From: JBDSLU01 sp963844435
Lineage (GTDB): Bacteria > Acidobacteriota > Vicinamibacteria > Vicinamibacterales > Vicinamibacteraceae
Direction of reading: 5' to 3'
DNA: 64,000 nucleotides
Assembly: GCA_963844435.1 (NCBI GenBank)
Contig: CAWJOG010000003.1
Coordinates: 62,001 to 126,000 of the forward strand
In this document: piece after piece, positions 47,539-58,106 of the stretch
Layout of the letters: each line of letters starts with the position of its first letter
How positions within the stretch are numbered: the first letter of the stretch is position 1
Made by a program: the position numbers and the translations under genes
The notes under the pieces: model-generated
The model's input: only the letters and a program-made list of their open reading frames with translations
The model's database searches: none
Told to the model about the DNA's origin: nothing

Positions 47539-50500
47539 ATGAGAAGTACATGCGCACCTGGCGTTGGCCAGCGTGTGGCTGGCGATGATCGTGAGCCTGC
47601 CCGCCACGTCTTCCGCCCAGACGGCCACCGGTCAGATCACCGGGACCGTGCGCGACTCGACCGGCGCCGTCATGTCCGACGTGAAGGTGTCCGTGACCAA
47701 TCAGCAGACCGGACTCACCCGTCAGACCACGACCGGGAACAACGGCGACTACGTCATCCCCCTGCTCCCCGTCGGCGTCTACGTGGTCACCGGTGAGAAG
47801 GCAGGGTTCAAGCTCGCCGTCAACTCGGACGTGGCGCTCACGGTCGACCAGGTCCAGCGGGTGGACATCGCGCTCGATACCGGCAACGTTACGGAGACTG
47901 TGGAAGTAAAGGCGAGCGCGCAGGTGCTCGACACCGGCAGCGCCTCGGTCGGGCACACCATCACGGAGAAGCAGGTCACGGACCTGCCGCTCAACGGCCG
48001 GAACTTCCTGCAGCTGCTGTTCCTCGGCGCCGGCGCCGTCGAGACGACCGGTGAGCAGGGCGGCGATGCGGCAGGGCGTGGGCAACGCAATCAGCATCAT
48101 GGGCGCCCGCCCGACGTCGAACAACTTCATGATCGACGGCACCGCGAACATCGACACGTCGATCGGCACGCCGGCCGCGGTCCTGTCGGTGGATGCGATC
48201 CAGGAGTTCAAGGAGCAGACGACGACCTACTCGGCGGAGTACAGGCTTCAGCTCCAACCAGATCAACCTGGTGAGCAAGACCGGCACGAACGCGTTCCAC
48301 GGGACCGCCTTCGGGTTCTTCAGGAACGACGGCTGGGACGCGCGGAACTTCTTCGACGACAAGACGATCGCCGCGCCGAAGCTCGATCAGAAACAGTTCG
48401 GGTTCGTCGTCGGCGGTCCGGTGATGCTGCCCGGGTACAACGGCAAGAACAAGACGTTCTTCCTCGTCAACTACGAGGGGACGCGCATCGATCGCGGCGC
48501 GACGCAACTTCAACACGGTGCCGACGCAGGAGCAGCTGAGCGGGGCGCTTCAGCACGACCGATCATCGATCCGGCGACCGGGCAGCCGTTCCCGAACAAC
48601 ACCATCCCGCAATCGCGCTTCTCGCGGGTGGCGCAGCTGGCCATCCGGAACAGCTGGTATCCGGCGCCGAACACGCACGGCCGCGCAGGGCAACTACCAG
48701 GCCGTACGGACGTTCCCACAGACCCAGGACCAGTTCACGATCCGGGGCGACCAGGATCTCGCGAAGCTCGGACGCGTGTTCGTGCGCTACACGAACACGA
48801 GCTACGAGAACACGACGGCCGGCAACATGATCGCCGGCCGGCGACCGGGTGTTCGTGCAGGACACGAAGAACTGGCAGGTGTCGCACAGCTGGCCGATCC
48901 GAAACACCGTCGTCAACCAGTTCCGCATCGGCTACGTGGAGGCGCGGGGCGACCAGCACGGCATCGCTTGTCCGCAGGCCGACGTCGACTTCCTGAACAC
49001 GCACGGGCGTGTTCACGGACGTCCCCGACGATCAGCGCGAGTGTCCGAGCATCGCGCATGCAGGGTTACGCGGGCACCGGCGGAGCGGTGAACGCCTATA
49101 GCGCGAGCAACCAGCCGATGTGGGACATCAGCAACACCACGACGTGGGTGAAGGGGAGCCACACGCTGAACTTCGGCTTCAACTACCGCCGCTGGTGGCT
49201 GCAGCGCGACCTGGCGACGGGGTTCCTCGGCAACTACACCTACAACGTCGGATTCACCGGCAACGTCGTCGCCGACATGCTGCTCGGGTACTACTCGGGC
49301 GTCGGCGTGTTCCAGCCGGCGGCGTTCAGCGTGCCCGGGGCCGCCGGCAACCCGCGCGAGTTCAACTTCCTGTACTTCGCGCCGTACTTCCAGGACGACT
49401 GGCGCGTCAGCTCGAAGCTGACGGTCAACCTGGGCCTGCGGTGGGACTATCGCAACGTGCCGTACGAGACCAACGACCGCATGGCGTGGCGCAACCTCGA
49501 CTACGGCCCGGGCGGTCTCCTCGTGGCCGACGAGTCACTCGTCGATGGCGGTATCGTGGACGGCGCCTACTACCAGTACGCCGGCCGCCGCAGCCCCGAG
49601 AACCCGGACAGCCTCAAGGTCTTCGCGCCGCGATTCGGCTTCGCGTGGCGACCTATCGGCGAGCGGACGGTCATCCGCGGCGGCTACGGCGTGTTCTTCG
49701 ACTCAGCCGAAGGACGCGAGATCGACGGCTCCGCCGACGTCTACCCGTACGTCAGCCGGGGCAGCTACCCCCAGTCGATCGGCCAGCCGACGCCGCTGCA
49801 GACGGCGGACTCGCTGTTCCCGAGCTTTGCCGCGCCAGGCCTCGCCACCCCGGCGGCCAACACGTTCCTGGCCGTGAGCCAGTCGCCGGAGCCGAGGAAC
49901 CCGTACGTGCAGCAGTGGTCGCTCGGCGTGCAGCGCGAGATCTTCGCGCGGACGTCGATGGAGGTCAACTACATCGGCACGCGCGGCTCGAACCTGCTGA
50001 TGCGGCAGAACATTGCCCAGGCGTTCCTGTACGACGCGAACAACCCCTCATCGGTCGCGGCGCGCAAGCCGTTCCCGAACTTCGCCACCTACATCGACAG
50101 CGACTTGGGCCGGCCGGTCGAACTACCAGGCGCTGAACACCAAGCTCGAGCACCGAGCGTCGCAGTGCGATCCTCACCTTCGCCTACACGTGGGCCAAGA
50201 GCACCGACTCGAAGTCGGCCGCCGCCGGCATCGGCGCGAGCGGGTTCAACGGCTGGCAGGGCTTCCTCGACAACCACGACCCGGAGCGTGACTACGGGCT
50301 CTCGGACTTCGACGTCGATCACCGGCTCGTCGGCAGCTTCGTCTACAACCTGCCCTTCGGCGCCGGTGAGAAATATGCCGCCGATGCGACCGGCGTGAAG
50401 AACGCGGTGATCGGCGGCTGGCAGGTGAACGGCATCTATACGTGGCAGCGCGGATTCCCGCTGACGATCACGGCCGCGGACGTCGGCGGCCTGAACGACA

Positions 50501-50851
50501 CGTCCGGCACCAACCGCGCCAATCTGGTCGGCGATCCGAACGGCGCTGACCGGACGGTGACCCGGTGGTTCAACACGGCCGCTTACGCGCAGCCGGCAGC
50601 GGGGGTGCTCGGCGATCTCGGGCGCAACACCGAACGAGGGCCCGGCGTGAACAACCTGGATTTCGCCCTGTTCAAGAACTTCGGGATCTCCCACGATGTC
50701 CGGGTCCAGTTCCGGTTCGAGTCGTTCAACTTCGTTCAACCATACCCAGTTCGGCAACGTGAGCGCGAACCTCTCCTCCAGCAACTTCGGCGTCGTGACG
50801 TCGGCGCGTCCGGCCCGCATCAACCAGCTGGGTTTGAAGTTGATCTTCTAG
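47539..50851 (+). CDS. Oar-type TonB-dependent receptor (about ten frameshifts)
   Basis: The start follows AAAGGA by 8 bases. The signal peptide (SVWLAMIVSLPATSSAQ) leads to a carboxypeptidase-regulatory-like domain (GQITGTVRDSTGAVMSDVKV, IPLLPVGVYVVTGEKAGFKL). The plug has QVTDLPLNGRNFLQLLFLGA and MGARPTSNNFMIDGTANIDT. The barrel contains FLYFAPYFQDDWRVSSKLTV and ends ARPARINQLGLKLIF. The region 48050-49070 is the most damaged part, with shifts about every 100-150 bp; 49050-50090 is clean. The complete homology across frames argues against a true pseudogene. It is divergent from the CadC-like sensor and heads a same-strand run of genes reaching to 58588. Confidence 0.8.
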
Positions 50852-50878
50852 ACCAGGAGTCCGTTGCGTTCGTATCGT

Positions 50879-50971
50879 CAACTCCCGACGTCCAACACCC
50901 AACTCCCAGGAATCCCGGCTGGCCGCGGGCCAGCCGTTTGGGAGTTGGGAATTGGAAGTTGGAGGTTGACG
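50879..50971. repeat. long imperfect inverted repeat (hairpin element)
   Basis: The element has an inner stem CGGCTGGCC / GGCCAGCCG around GCG, a middle stem CCCAACTCCCA / TGGGAGTTGGG, and outer TCAACTCC / GGAGGTTGA. It includes a purine-rich GGGAATTGGAAGTTGGAGG arm, unlike the neighbouring coding DNA. It lies between the TonB receptor and the TPR gene and may act as a terminator, attenuator or REP-like element. Confidence 0.6.
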
Positions 50972-50991
50972 CACTCAGAGTAAGAATCGAC

Positions 50992-52218
50992 ATGATGACC
51001 GAGTGGCGGGTGTCGTTCCGCGTCGTCGGCCTGGTCATGATCGGTGCGTTGCTCCACGCGGGCGCTGGACGGGTCGACGCGCAGCAGCAGCCAGACCAGG
51101 CGACGCTGCAGCGGCACGCGAGCGACGGGGAGCGCGCGCTCGCGGAGGGGCGGTACGCCGAGGCGGAGGCGGCCTACGAGACGCTGCGGCGGCTCAGCCC
51201 AGCCACCGGCCGAGGTCCATGCGCGCCTGGGCCTGATCTACTTTCAGCAGGGCAAGTTCGCTGACGCCATCGTGCCGCTGCGCGAGGCGCTCCGGTTGAA
51301 GCCGGGGCTCCCGAAGCTCGATGTCCTGCTGGCCATGTCGCTGTCGGAGCTGGGCCAGTATGACGAGGCGCTGCCGGCCTTGACGGCGGCCTTCTCGCGG
51401 GCCGACGACCCGGTCCTGAGGCGCATGGCCGGATTGCACCTGCAGCGCATCTACACGGGGCTCGCACGGGATCGGGACGCCGTCGAGGTCGCGCTCCAGC
51501 TGTCCCGCCTGTACCCCGACGATCCCGAAGTGCTGTATCACTCGGGCCGCCTGTTCGCGAACTTCGCCTACCTGCAGACGATCAAGCTCGCCACCGTCGC
51601 GCCGGACTCCGTCTGGCTGCACCAGGCGGCAGGGGAAGCGAACGAGAGCCAGGGCCTCTACGACGCGGCGCTACGGGAGTACCGGCAGGTGCTCACGATC
51701 GCGCCGCGCCGCCCGGGCATCCATTTCCGGATCGGCCGTGTCCTGCTCGAACACTCGAAGCGCGAAGGCGCCGCCTCTGAGGAACTGGAGGCGCGTCGGG
51801 CATTCGAGGCGGAGCTGGCCCTGGATCCCACGAACGCGAACGCCGCGTATGAGCTGGCGGAGATGCATCGCGGCGCCGGCGAGCTCGAACCCGCGCGCAA
51901 GCTGTTCGAACAGGCCGTGGCGCATCATCCGGCGTTCGAGGACGCGCGGATCGGGCTCGCGCGAACCCTGATCGCGCTCGACAAGCCAGCCGACGCCCTG
52001 CCGCATCTGAAAGCCGCCCTCGAGCGAAACCCCGACAGCAGCGTGGCGTACTACCACGTCGCGCGAGCCAACGGGCCCTCGGGAACTCCGCCGCGCAGCA
52101 GGTGGCGCTCGCTCAGTTCAACCGGACGCGCACCCTCGCCGCCGAGCGCGCGGGCGCGGTGCCCCGGACGAAGCGGGACGTCACACCCCAGGCGCTCGAC
52201 CCCGAGACGCCCAGATGA
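50992..52218 (+). CDS. exported TPR-repeat protein (two frameshifts)
   Basis: A signal peptide (VVGLVMIGALLHAGAGRVDA) is followed by about ten TPR-like helix pairs: GERALAEGRYAEAEAAYETL, ARLGLIYFQQGKFADAIVPL, EALRLKPGLPKLDVLLAMSL, AFEAELALDPTNANAAYELA and LARTLIALDKPADALPHLKA. Shifts occur near 51210 and 52068. The corrected end (RALGNSAAQQVALAQFNRTR) matches the usual last repeat of such proteins and stops at TGA 52216-52218, so I did not extend it into the next segment. TPR proteins serve as scaffolds. Its place between two TonB receptors suggests a periplasmic helper of this uptake/oxidation locus. Confidence 0.75.
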
Positions 52219-52257
52219 TGCCGGCGCTCACTGCGCCTCGGATACAATCGCGGCACA

Positions 52258-52328
52258 CCCGGCCGGCGACCTGTCGACCATCGATGTCGCGACCGGCGCC
52301 GTCGAGCGTCGTATCAGCCTCGGTGGCA
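52258..52328 (+). pseudogene. remnant of a YVTN propeller gene
   Basis: About 71 bp repeat 44820-44890, the last blade of the YVTN lipoprotein, with roughly six mismatches. The translation STIDVATGAVERRISLGG compares with SIVDVATGAVERRISLGG. There is no start, and downstream it runs into unrelated sequence. It is a relic of duplication or recombination just upstream of the next TonB receptor. Confidence 0.7.
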
Positions 52329-52350
52329 GGTGGGCGCCAGGGCCCGAGTG

Positions 52351-54744
52351 ATGCAGATGGTGAGTCGCATTGCACTCGCGCTCTTTCTCCTCTCCACGGC
52401 CGCGTCGCCGGCCGTCGCGCAGGTGCAGCTGTCGCGGCTCGAGGGTGTCGTCGTCGACGCCGCGGATCGGCCGGTCGGCGGTGTCACCGTCACGGTGTCC
52501 GATCCCCTGGGCGCGACGATCCGGCGCGCGACAGCCGACGCGAGCGGGCGCTTCCTGATCGTCGATCTCCCGCCCGGCCGCTACCGTCTGGCCGTGGATG
52601 GCGGCGGCGCGGCGACGTCACCGGTGCCGCTGACGATCGCCGACGGCCTCTCGTCCAGCGTGACGCTGCGCATGCCGCCCGCGTTCCGTGACGCCGTGGT
52701 CGTGGACGGCGCCCGTCCCGCGGCGTCGATCGCGACGCGCACCTCGCTCGGCGCCGAATCGATCGCCCGGACGCCCGGCCGCACCGGATCGCGGCGGGTG
52801 CAGGACGTCGTCGCCACGTTGCCCGGCTGGGCCACCGAGGACAACGGCCTGCTGCACAGCCGCGGCGTCGACGACGGCTTCCTCTACGTCGTCGACGGCG
52901 TACCCGTCTACGAGCGCCTCGATCAGACGTCGGGCCTGGCGCCGGACTCCTCGACGATCGACGCGCTCACCGTCGTGACCGGTTACGTGCCGCCGGAGTA
53001 CGGCTACAAGTCCGGCGGCGTAATCGACGTACGCACGCGCGCGGCGACCGGCACGTGGCGCGGGTTCGGCGAGATCGCAGCGGGGAGCGACGCCGCCGCC
53101 GACGGGAGTGGATCGGCCGGCGGTCCCATCGGGCGTGGCGCGACGCTGTGGCTGCAGGCGAGCGGCCAGCGGTCCTCGCGGTTCCTCGATCCGGTCCATC
53201 CCGACAACTTCCACAACGAAGGCGGCAGCATGACGACCGCCGGGCAGCTCTCGGCCGGCAGCGGCGCGCGCGATCGCATCCAGGCGAACTGGACCGGTGG
53301 CGGCGCCCGCTTCGACGTCCCGAACAACGAGGAGCAGGAAGAAGCCGGGCAGGCGGCACGCCAGCGCCTCGGCCAGGCGGCCGCCATGGTGTCGTGGCAG
53401 CGCGGCTGGTCGAGCGCGACGGTGTCGCAGGTCGCCGGCTACGCCCGCCGCGGTCGCGCCCAGCTCGACCCGAGCGCTGCCGACACGCCGCTGACGGCGG
53501 AGGCCGACCGCCGGCTCACGCGCGTCGGCGCCCTGGCCGCGGTCACGCATCAGGCCGGCCGTCATGTGGTGAAGGCGGGCGGCGAAGTCCAGTCGCTGCA
53601 GCTGGAGGAGCGCTTCGGCTTCGCGGTCACCGACGAGGCCGAGGCCGAGGAGGCCGGCCTGAGCGAGGCGGCCATGGCATTCGACGTCGACTCGCCGTTC
53701 CGTTTCGAGGGACGGGCACGACCGTCGCTGTTCTCCGTGTACGTGCAGGACACGTGGCAGGCGACGCCGGCGCTGACGCTCGCGGCCGGCCTGCGCTTCG
53801 ATCGCACGAGCCTGCTGCTGCAGCGCCATCAATGGAGCCCGCGGCTCGGCGTGGCGTACGCGGCGTCGCCGCGGACGACGCTGCGCGCCTCGCTCAGCCG
53901 CTTCTACCAGCCGCCGCAGCCGGAGTACCTGCTGCTCGCGTCGTCTCCAGAAGCGCGGGCACTCTCGCCGTTCCTCGACGAGGACGCCGATGGTGACGAC
54001 ACCGGAGAGGGCGGTGCCGGCGCCGGTGGCGCCGACGTCGAGCCCGAGCGGCAGTGGGCGCTCGAAGCCGGCGTCGAGCATCGGTTCGGACGCGGCCTGC
54101 GCCTCGACGTCGCCTACTGGCAGCGTCAGGTCGACGAGTACGCCGATCCGAACGTGTTCTTCGGGACCACGATCGTCTTCCCGAACGCCGTTGCCGAAGG
54201 GCGGGCCCGCGGCGTCGACGCGCGGCTGGAGTTCGCGCCCGGCGGCGCGTGGTCCGGGTATGGCAACGTCAGCATCGGCACGGTCACGCAGACCGGGCCG
54301 ATCACGGGCGGCCTCTTCCTCGAGGACGACGTGGCCGATCTCGGGCCCGGCGTCGAGTTCGTGCCCGATCACGATCAGCGGGTCGTGGCCTCGGCGGGGC
54401 TGACGTGGACCGGGCCGCGTGGCGCCACGCTGTCGGCCGTCGGCCGCTTCGAGAGCGGCACGCCGATCGAGCTCGACGACGACGCCGAGGCCGAGGAGCT
54501 CGCGGGGCGTCCCGGCGCCGATCGGGTCGACTTCGACCGCGGCCGCGTCGAGCCGCGGACGGTGGTGTCGCTGGTTGCCAGCGTGCCGCTCTGGAGGCCC
54601 GCGGGCGCCGACCTCAGCCTGCGCGGCGCCGTCCTCAACCTGTTCGACGCGAGCTACGCATACAATTTCGGCAATCCGTTCAGCGGCACCCATTTCGGCG
54701 CTCCGCGCACGTTCGCGCTGAGCGTCCGCATCGAGGCGCGATAG
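52351..54744 (+). CDS. TonB-dependent receptor with carboxypeptidase-regulatory-like domain
   Basis: The intact 797-residue protein has a signal peptide (IALALFLLSTAASPAVA), a short regulatory-like domain (LEGVVVDAADRPVGGVTVTV, FLIVDLPPGRYRLAVDG), a plug (GSRRVQDVVATLPGWATEDN, DDGFLYVVDGVPVYERLD, GYVPPEYGYKSGGVIDVRTR) and a barrel ending APRTFALSVRIEAR. It is much shorter than the other receptors here and belongs to a different, more classical receptor branch. Acidic runs (DEAEAEEAG, DEDADGDDTGEG) lie in predicted loops and could bind cations. Two propellers and a cytochrome c follow on the same strand with 0-5 bp gaps, so the unit is probably one operon. Confidence 0.85.
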   Translation: MQMVSRIALALFLLSTAASPAVAQVQLSRLEGVVVDAADRPVGGVTVTVSDPLGATIRRATADASGRFLIVDLPPGRYRLAVDGGGAATSPVPLTIADGLSSSVTLRMPPAFRDAVVVDGARPAASIATRTSLGAESIARTPGRTGSRRVQDVVATLPGWATEDNGLLHSRGVDDGFLYVVDGVPVYERLDQTSGLAPDSSTIDALTVVTGYVPPEYGYKSGGVIDVRTRAATGTWRGFGEIAAGSDAAADGSGSAGGPIGRGATLWLQASGQRSSRFLDPVHPDNFHNEGGSMTTAGQLSAGSGARDRIQANWTGGGARFDVPNNEEQEEAGQAARQRLGQAAAMVSWQRGWSSATVSQVAGYARRGRAQLDPSAADTPLTAEADRRLTRVGALAAVTHQAGRHVVKAGGEVQSLQLEERFGFAVTDEAEAEEAGLSEAAMAFDVDSPFRFEGRARPSLFSVYVQDTWQATPALTLAAGLRFDRTSLLLQRHQWSPRLGVAYAASPRTTLRASLSRFYQPPQPEYLLLASSPEARALSPFLDEDADGDDTGEGGAGAGGADVEPERQWALEAGVEHRFGRGLRLDVAYWQRQVDEYADPNVFFGTTIVFPNAVAEGRARGVDARLEFAPGGAWSGYGNVSIGTVTQTGPITGGLFLEDDVADLGPGVEFVPDHDQRVVASAGLTWTGPRGATLSAVGRFESGTPIELDDDAEAEELAGRPGADRVDFDRGRVEPRTVVSLVASVPLWRPAGADLSLRGAVLNLFDASYAYNFGNPFSGTHFGAPRTFALSVRIEAR

Positions 54745-54749
54745 CAACG

Positions 54750-56423
54750 ATGACCCAACGACGACTCATCCCCCACGTCGTCCTCGCCCTGGCGGTCGGC
54801 TTGATGGCGACCCCCGCGGCACAACAGCGCACGCCGAAGCCACCGGCGCCCCCGCCGGGCAAGGCCAATTGGCCGACCGACGGCTACGACGTCCACCGCA
54901 CCTCGTGGCAACGCCACGAGACGTTCATCACGCCGGCCAGCGTCAAGGGCATGAAGCTGGTCTGGAAGCTGAAGCTGGACAACGCGTCGCGCCAGCTCCA
55001 CAACCTCTTCCCGCCGATGATCGTCAGCGACGTGCGGACGGCGAGCGGACCGAAGCAGATCGGCGTCGTCGCCGGCGTCTCGGACAATCTCTACGGCATC
55101 GACCTCGATACCGGCACGCAGCTCTGGAAGCGGACGTTCGACAACACGTTCACCGAGCAGGCCAACGCCCGCTATTACACGCTGTGTCCCGGCGGGCTCA
55201 CCGCGACGCCGGTCATCGGTCCCGGCAGCAGGCCGGGGCAGTTCATCGTCTACGCGGTGTCGTGGGACGGCCGGCTGCGGCAGCTCGACGCCGCCACGGG
55301 CCAGGACGCCGCGCCGCCGGAGCTGTTCGTGCCGCCGAACGGCAAGCCGTACGGCCTGAACCTGTACAAGAACGTCATCTACACGACGACGGCGCAGGGC
55401 TGCGGCGGGACCCCGAACCAGTTCTACGCGTTCGATCTGGCGACGAAGAAGGTCGGCAGCTTCAACCCGGGCAGCGGCGGCATGTGGCCGCGGCTCGGCC
55501 CGACGATCGGCCGCGACGGCAGCGTCTACGCCGGCAGCGGCGACGGCGACTACTTCCCCGAGCGCGAGGTGTTCGGCCAGGCGATCGTCGCGGTGAAGCA
55601 GAACCCGACGACCAAGGCGCTCGAGCTGACCGACTGGTACGCGCCGACGAACGCGATCTGGCTGCGCAAGCGCGATCTCGACATGAACGTGACCGGGCCG
55701 GTGTTCGAGTGGAAGGGCAAGGAGTACCTGGCCGAGGCGAGCAAGGAATGCCGCATCTGGCTGCTCGACACCAGCGCGATGGGCGGCGAGGACCATCGCA
55801 CGCCGGTCGATCGCACGCCGCTGATCTGCAACGAGTCGGTGCACTTCGCCGCCGCCGGCCCGTGGAGCGCGATCTCGACCTGGGAGGACACCGACGGCAC
55901 GCGCTGGCTGCTGCTGCCCTTCTGGGGGCCCAAGCATCCCGATTTCAAGGCGCCGATCGAGCACGGCGACACCGTGCGCGGCGGCGTCGCCGCCTTCAAG
56001 CTGGAAGAGCAGGGCGGCAAGGTGCGGCTGGCGCCCGCCTGGGTGTCGCGGGACATGAACCAGGCGGATCACGCCGTGATCGCCAACGGCGTCGTGTTCG
56101 CGTTCGGCAACGGGGAAGACGCGACGCAGTCCACGGTCGACATCGGCCTCACCTACAACTCGTGGGAGAACCGGGCGAAGAACTCCACGCACGCCGAGCT
56201 GCACGCGTTCGACGCACGCACCGGCGAGGAGCTGTGGTCGAGCGGCAACCAGATCGCCACCTTCAACCACTTCACGAGCCTGTCGCTCGCCAACGGCCGG
56301 GTCTACATCGGCACGCACGACGGCACGCTCTACGCGTTCGGCGTCGACAAGGCGGCCGGGCCAGACAAGCCATCGGCCGCGGCCCAGCCCGCGGTCCAGA
56401 CCGACAAGCGGGTGACGAAGTGA
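54750..56423 (+). CDS. exported PQQ-like beta-propeller protein (BamB-like)
   Basis: The intact 557-residue protein has a signal peptide (VVLALAVGLMATPAAQ). Its repeats are quinoprotein-type: DNLYGIDLDTGTQLWKRTF, FYAFDLATKKVGSFNP, AELHAFDARTGEELWSSGNQ and RVYIGTHDGTLYAFGVDK. The catalytic P-x-D-x-W-D segment of PQQ dehydrogenases is not recognisable, so it may be a binding or scaffold propeller, or an unusual enzyme. Middle motifs ECRIWLLDTSAMGGEDHRTP and STWEDTDGTRWLLLPFWGP recur in the next gene, showing that the two are tandem paralogues. Its stop overlaps the next start (TGATG). Confidence 0.8.
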   Translation: MTQRRLIPHVVLALAVGLMATPAAQQRTPKPPAPPPGKANWPTDGYDVHRTSWQRHETFITPASVKGMKLVWKLKLDNASRQLHNLFPPMIVSDVRTASGPKQIGVVAGVSDNLYGIDLDTGTQLWKRTFDNTFTEQANARYYTLCPGGLTATPVIGPGSRPGQFIVYAVSWDGRLRQLDAATGQDAAPPELFVPPNGKPYGLNLYKNVIYTTTAQGCGGTPNQFYAFDLATKKVGSFNPGSGGMWPRLGPTIGRDGSVYAGSGDGDYFPEREVFGQAIVAVKQNPTTKALELTDWYAPTNAIWLRKRDLDMNVTGPVFEWKGKEYLAEASKECRIWLLDTSAMGGEDHRTPVDRTPLICNESVHFAAAGPWSAISTWEDTDGTRWLLLPFWGPKHPDFKAPIEHGDTVRGGVAAFKLEEQGGKVRLAPAWVSRDMNQADHAVIANGVVFAFGNGEDATQSTVDIGLTYNSWENRAKNSTHAELHAFDARTGEELWSSGNQIATFNHFTSLSLANGRVYIGTHDGTLYAFGVDKAAGPDKPSAAAQPAVQTDKRVTK

Positions 56424-58106
56424 TGCGGAGGCTGCTGCTGATGACGCGTTCCCCCTTCGCCACGCTCGGTCTCGCGCTCGGTGTCGCGGCGCTCCCCGCC
56501 GTCGCCGCCGCGCAGGCCCGCGAGGTCACCACCACCGGCTTCGACGCGCAACGGACCAACTGGATCCGCAGCGACGTGCGGGTCAACCACGAGGCAATCG
56601 CGGACGGCTCGTTCAAGTTCCTGTGGAAGCACACCTTCCCGGGCGAGCCGAGGCAGCTGCAGTCGCTCACGCAGCCGGTGCTGCAGGACTTCCTGGTCGG
56701 CTACATCGGCTTCAAGTCGCTGGCGGTCATGGGGGGCGCCAACGACCAGCTGTTCGCCATCGACACCGATCTGGCCAAGCCGGTACTGGGCGACCAACCT
56801 GACCTACGCCGCGGCGACCGGCAGCGTCCCGGGCAGCACGTGGCGCTGCCCGGGCGGCCTCGTCGCGGCCCCCAGCCGGTGGACGCCGCGCGCGCCGACG
56901 GCGTTCGGCGGCGGTTTCGGCGGCGGTGGACAGCGCGCGACGAGCGCCGTGGGCGAGCCGGGCAAAGGCGCCGCGGCCTTGAGCCAGGCGCGCCAGCCGC
57001 GGCCGCAGGGGCCGCCCAGCGGCGACGTGCCGCCCCCGCCGGCCGGTCCCGCCCGCAACGTGCCCGGCGTCCCCTTCGGCGGCGTCGATCCGCTCTGGGT
57101 CGTCGGCAGCGACGGTCTGCTGCGCTCGTTGCGCATCACCGACGGCGGCCAGATCGATCCGCCGGTGCCGTTCCTGCCGCCCAACGCGCGGCCGTCGTCG
57201 GTCGTCTACGTCGACGGCCTCGTCTACACGAGCACCTCGAACGGCTGCGGCAACGTGCCCAACGCCGTGTGGGGGATCGATCTGCTGACGCCGGACAAGA
57301 AGGTGGCGAAGTGGGAAACGGGCGGCGCCAACGTCGCCGGCCTGGCTGGCGTGGCGCTGGGAACGAGCGGCATCGTCTACGCCGCCACCGGAACCCAGCC
57401 GCCCGAGACACGGGTGTGGCTCACCGCTGGCGGTCCCGCCCCGACCAGCTACGCGAACACGGTCGTCGCCCTCGATCGGGTCACGCTCGAGGTGAAGGAC
57501 TGGTTCACCCGCGACAAGGCCGACTTCAACACCACGCCGGTGGTCTTCCGGCACAAGGGCAAGGACTATCTCGCGGTCACCGGCAACGACGGCCGCCTCT
57601 ACCTGCTCGATGGCGCCGCGCTCGGCGGCAGCGATCACAAGACGCCGCTGTTCGTCACCGATGCGTTCGCGCCGCCTGAGGCCGGGGCCGGCCTCGCGAC
57701 CTGGCAGGCCGAAGACGGCACGCGCTGGGTGCTGGCGCCGGGGGCCGGCAGCATCGTCGCGTTCAAGGTGATCGAGAAGGACGGCAAGCCGGCGCTCGAC
57801 TCCGGCTGGAAGTCGCGCGAGATCGCCGCGCCGCTGGCGCCGATCGTCGTCAACGGGATCGTGTTCGCGGCGGCGAGCGGCGAGTATCGCGGGACGGAGC
57901 CCAACCTGTCCGCGGCCGAGCGGGCCAAGCGCTCGACGCCGGCCGTGCTCTACGCCCTCGACGCGGTGACCGGCAAGGAGCTGTGGTCGAGCGGCACGAC
58001 CATCACCTCGTTCGCGCGGGCCGGGTTGTCCGCCGGCGGTGGGCAGGTCTATCTCGTCACCTACGACAACACGCTCTACGCCTTCGGCATCCCCCTGGAG
58101 CACTGA
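56423..58106 (+). CDS. exported PQQ-like beta-propeller protein, paralogue (one frameshift)
   Basis: The protein of about 560 residues has a signal peptide (LGLALGVAALPAVAAAQ). It shares with the preceding gene the opening fold (TGFDAQRTNWIRSDVRVNHE) and motifs DGRLYLLDGAALGGSDHKTP, LATWQAEDGTRWVLAPG and VLYALDAVTGKELWSSGTTI. A Gly/Pro-rich insert (GGGFGGGGQRATSAVGEPGK to PPPPAGPARNVPG) separates early blades. The catalytic quinoprotein motif is not visible. One inserted base near 56788 shifts the frame. The stop overlaps the start of the cytochrome gene (TGATG), so translation is probably coupled. Confidence 0.8.

Noticed and set aside
47539..50851. TonB receptor as a true pseudogene
   Set aside because: Every segment keeps full family-like sequence in some frame without stop codons or decay; the damage is limited to one-base shifts.
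52219..52350. Extension of the TPR protein into the next 130 bp
   Set aside because: That reading depends on the uncorrected frame; the corrected frame gives a natural TPR end at 52218, and the rest is a YVTN remnant.
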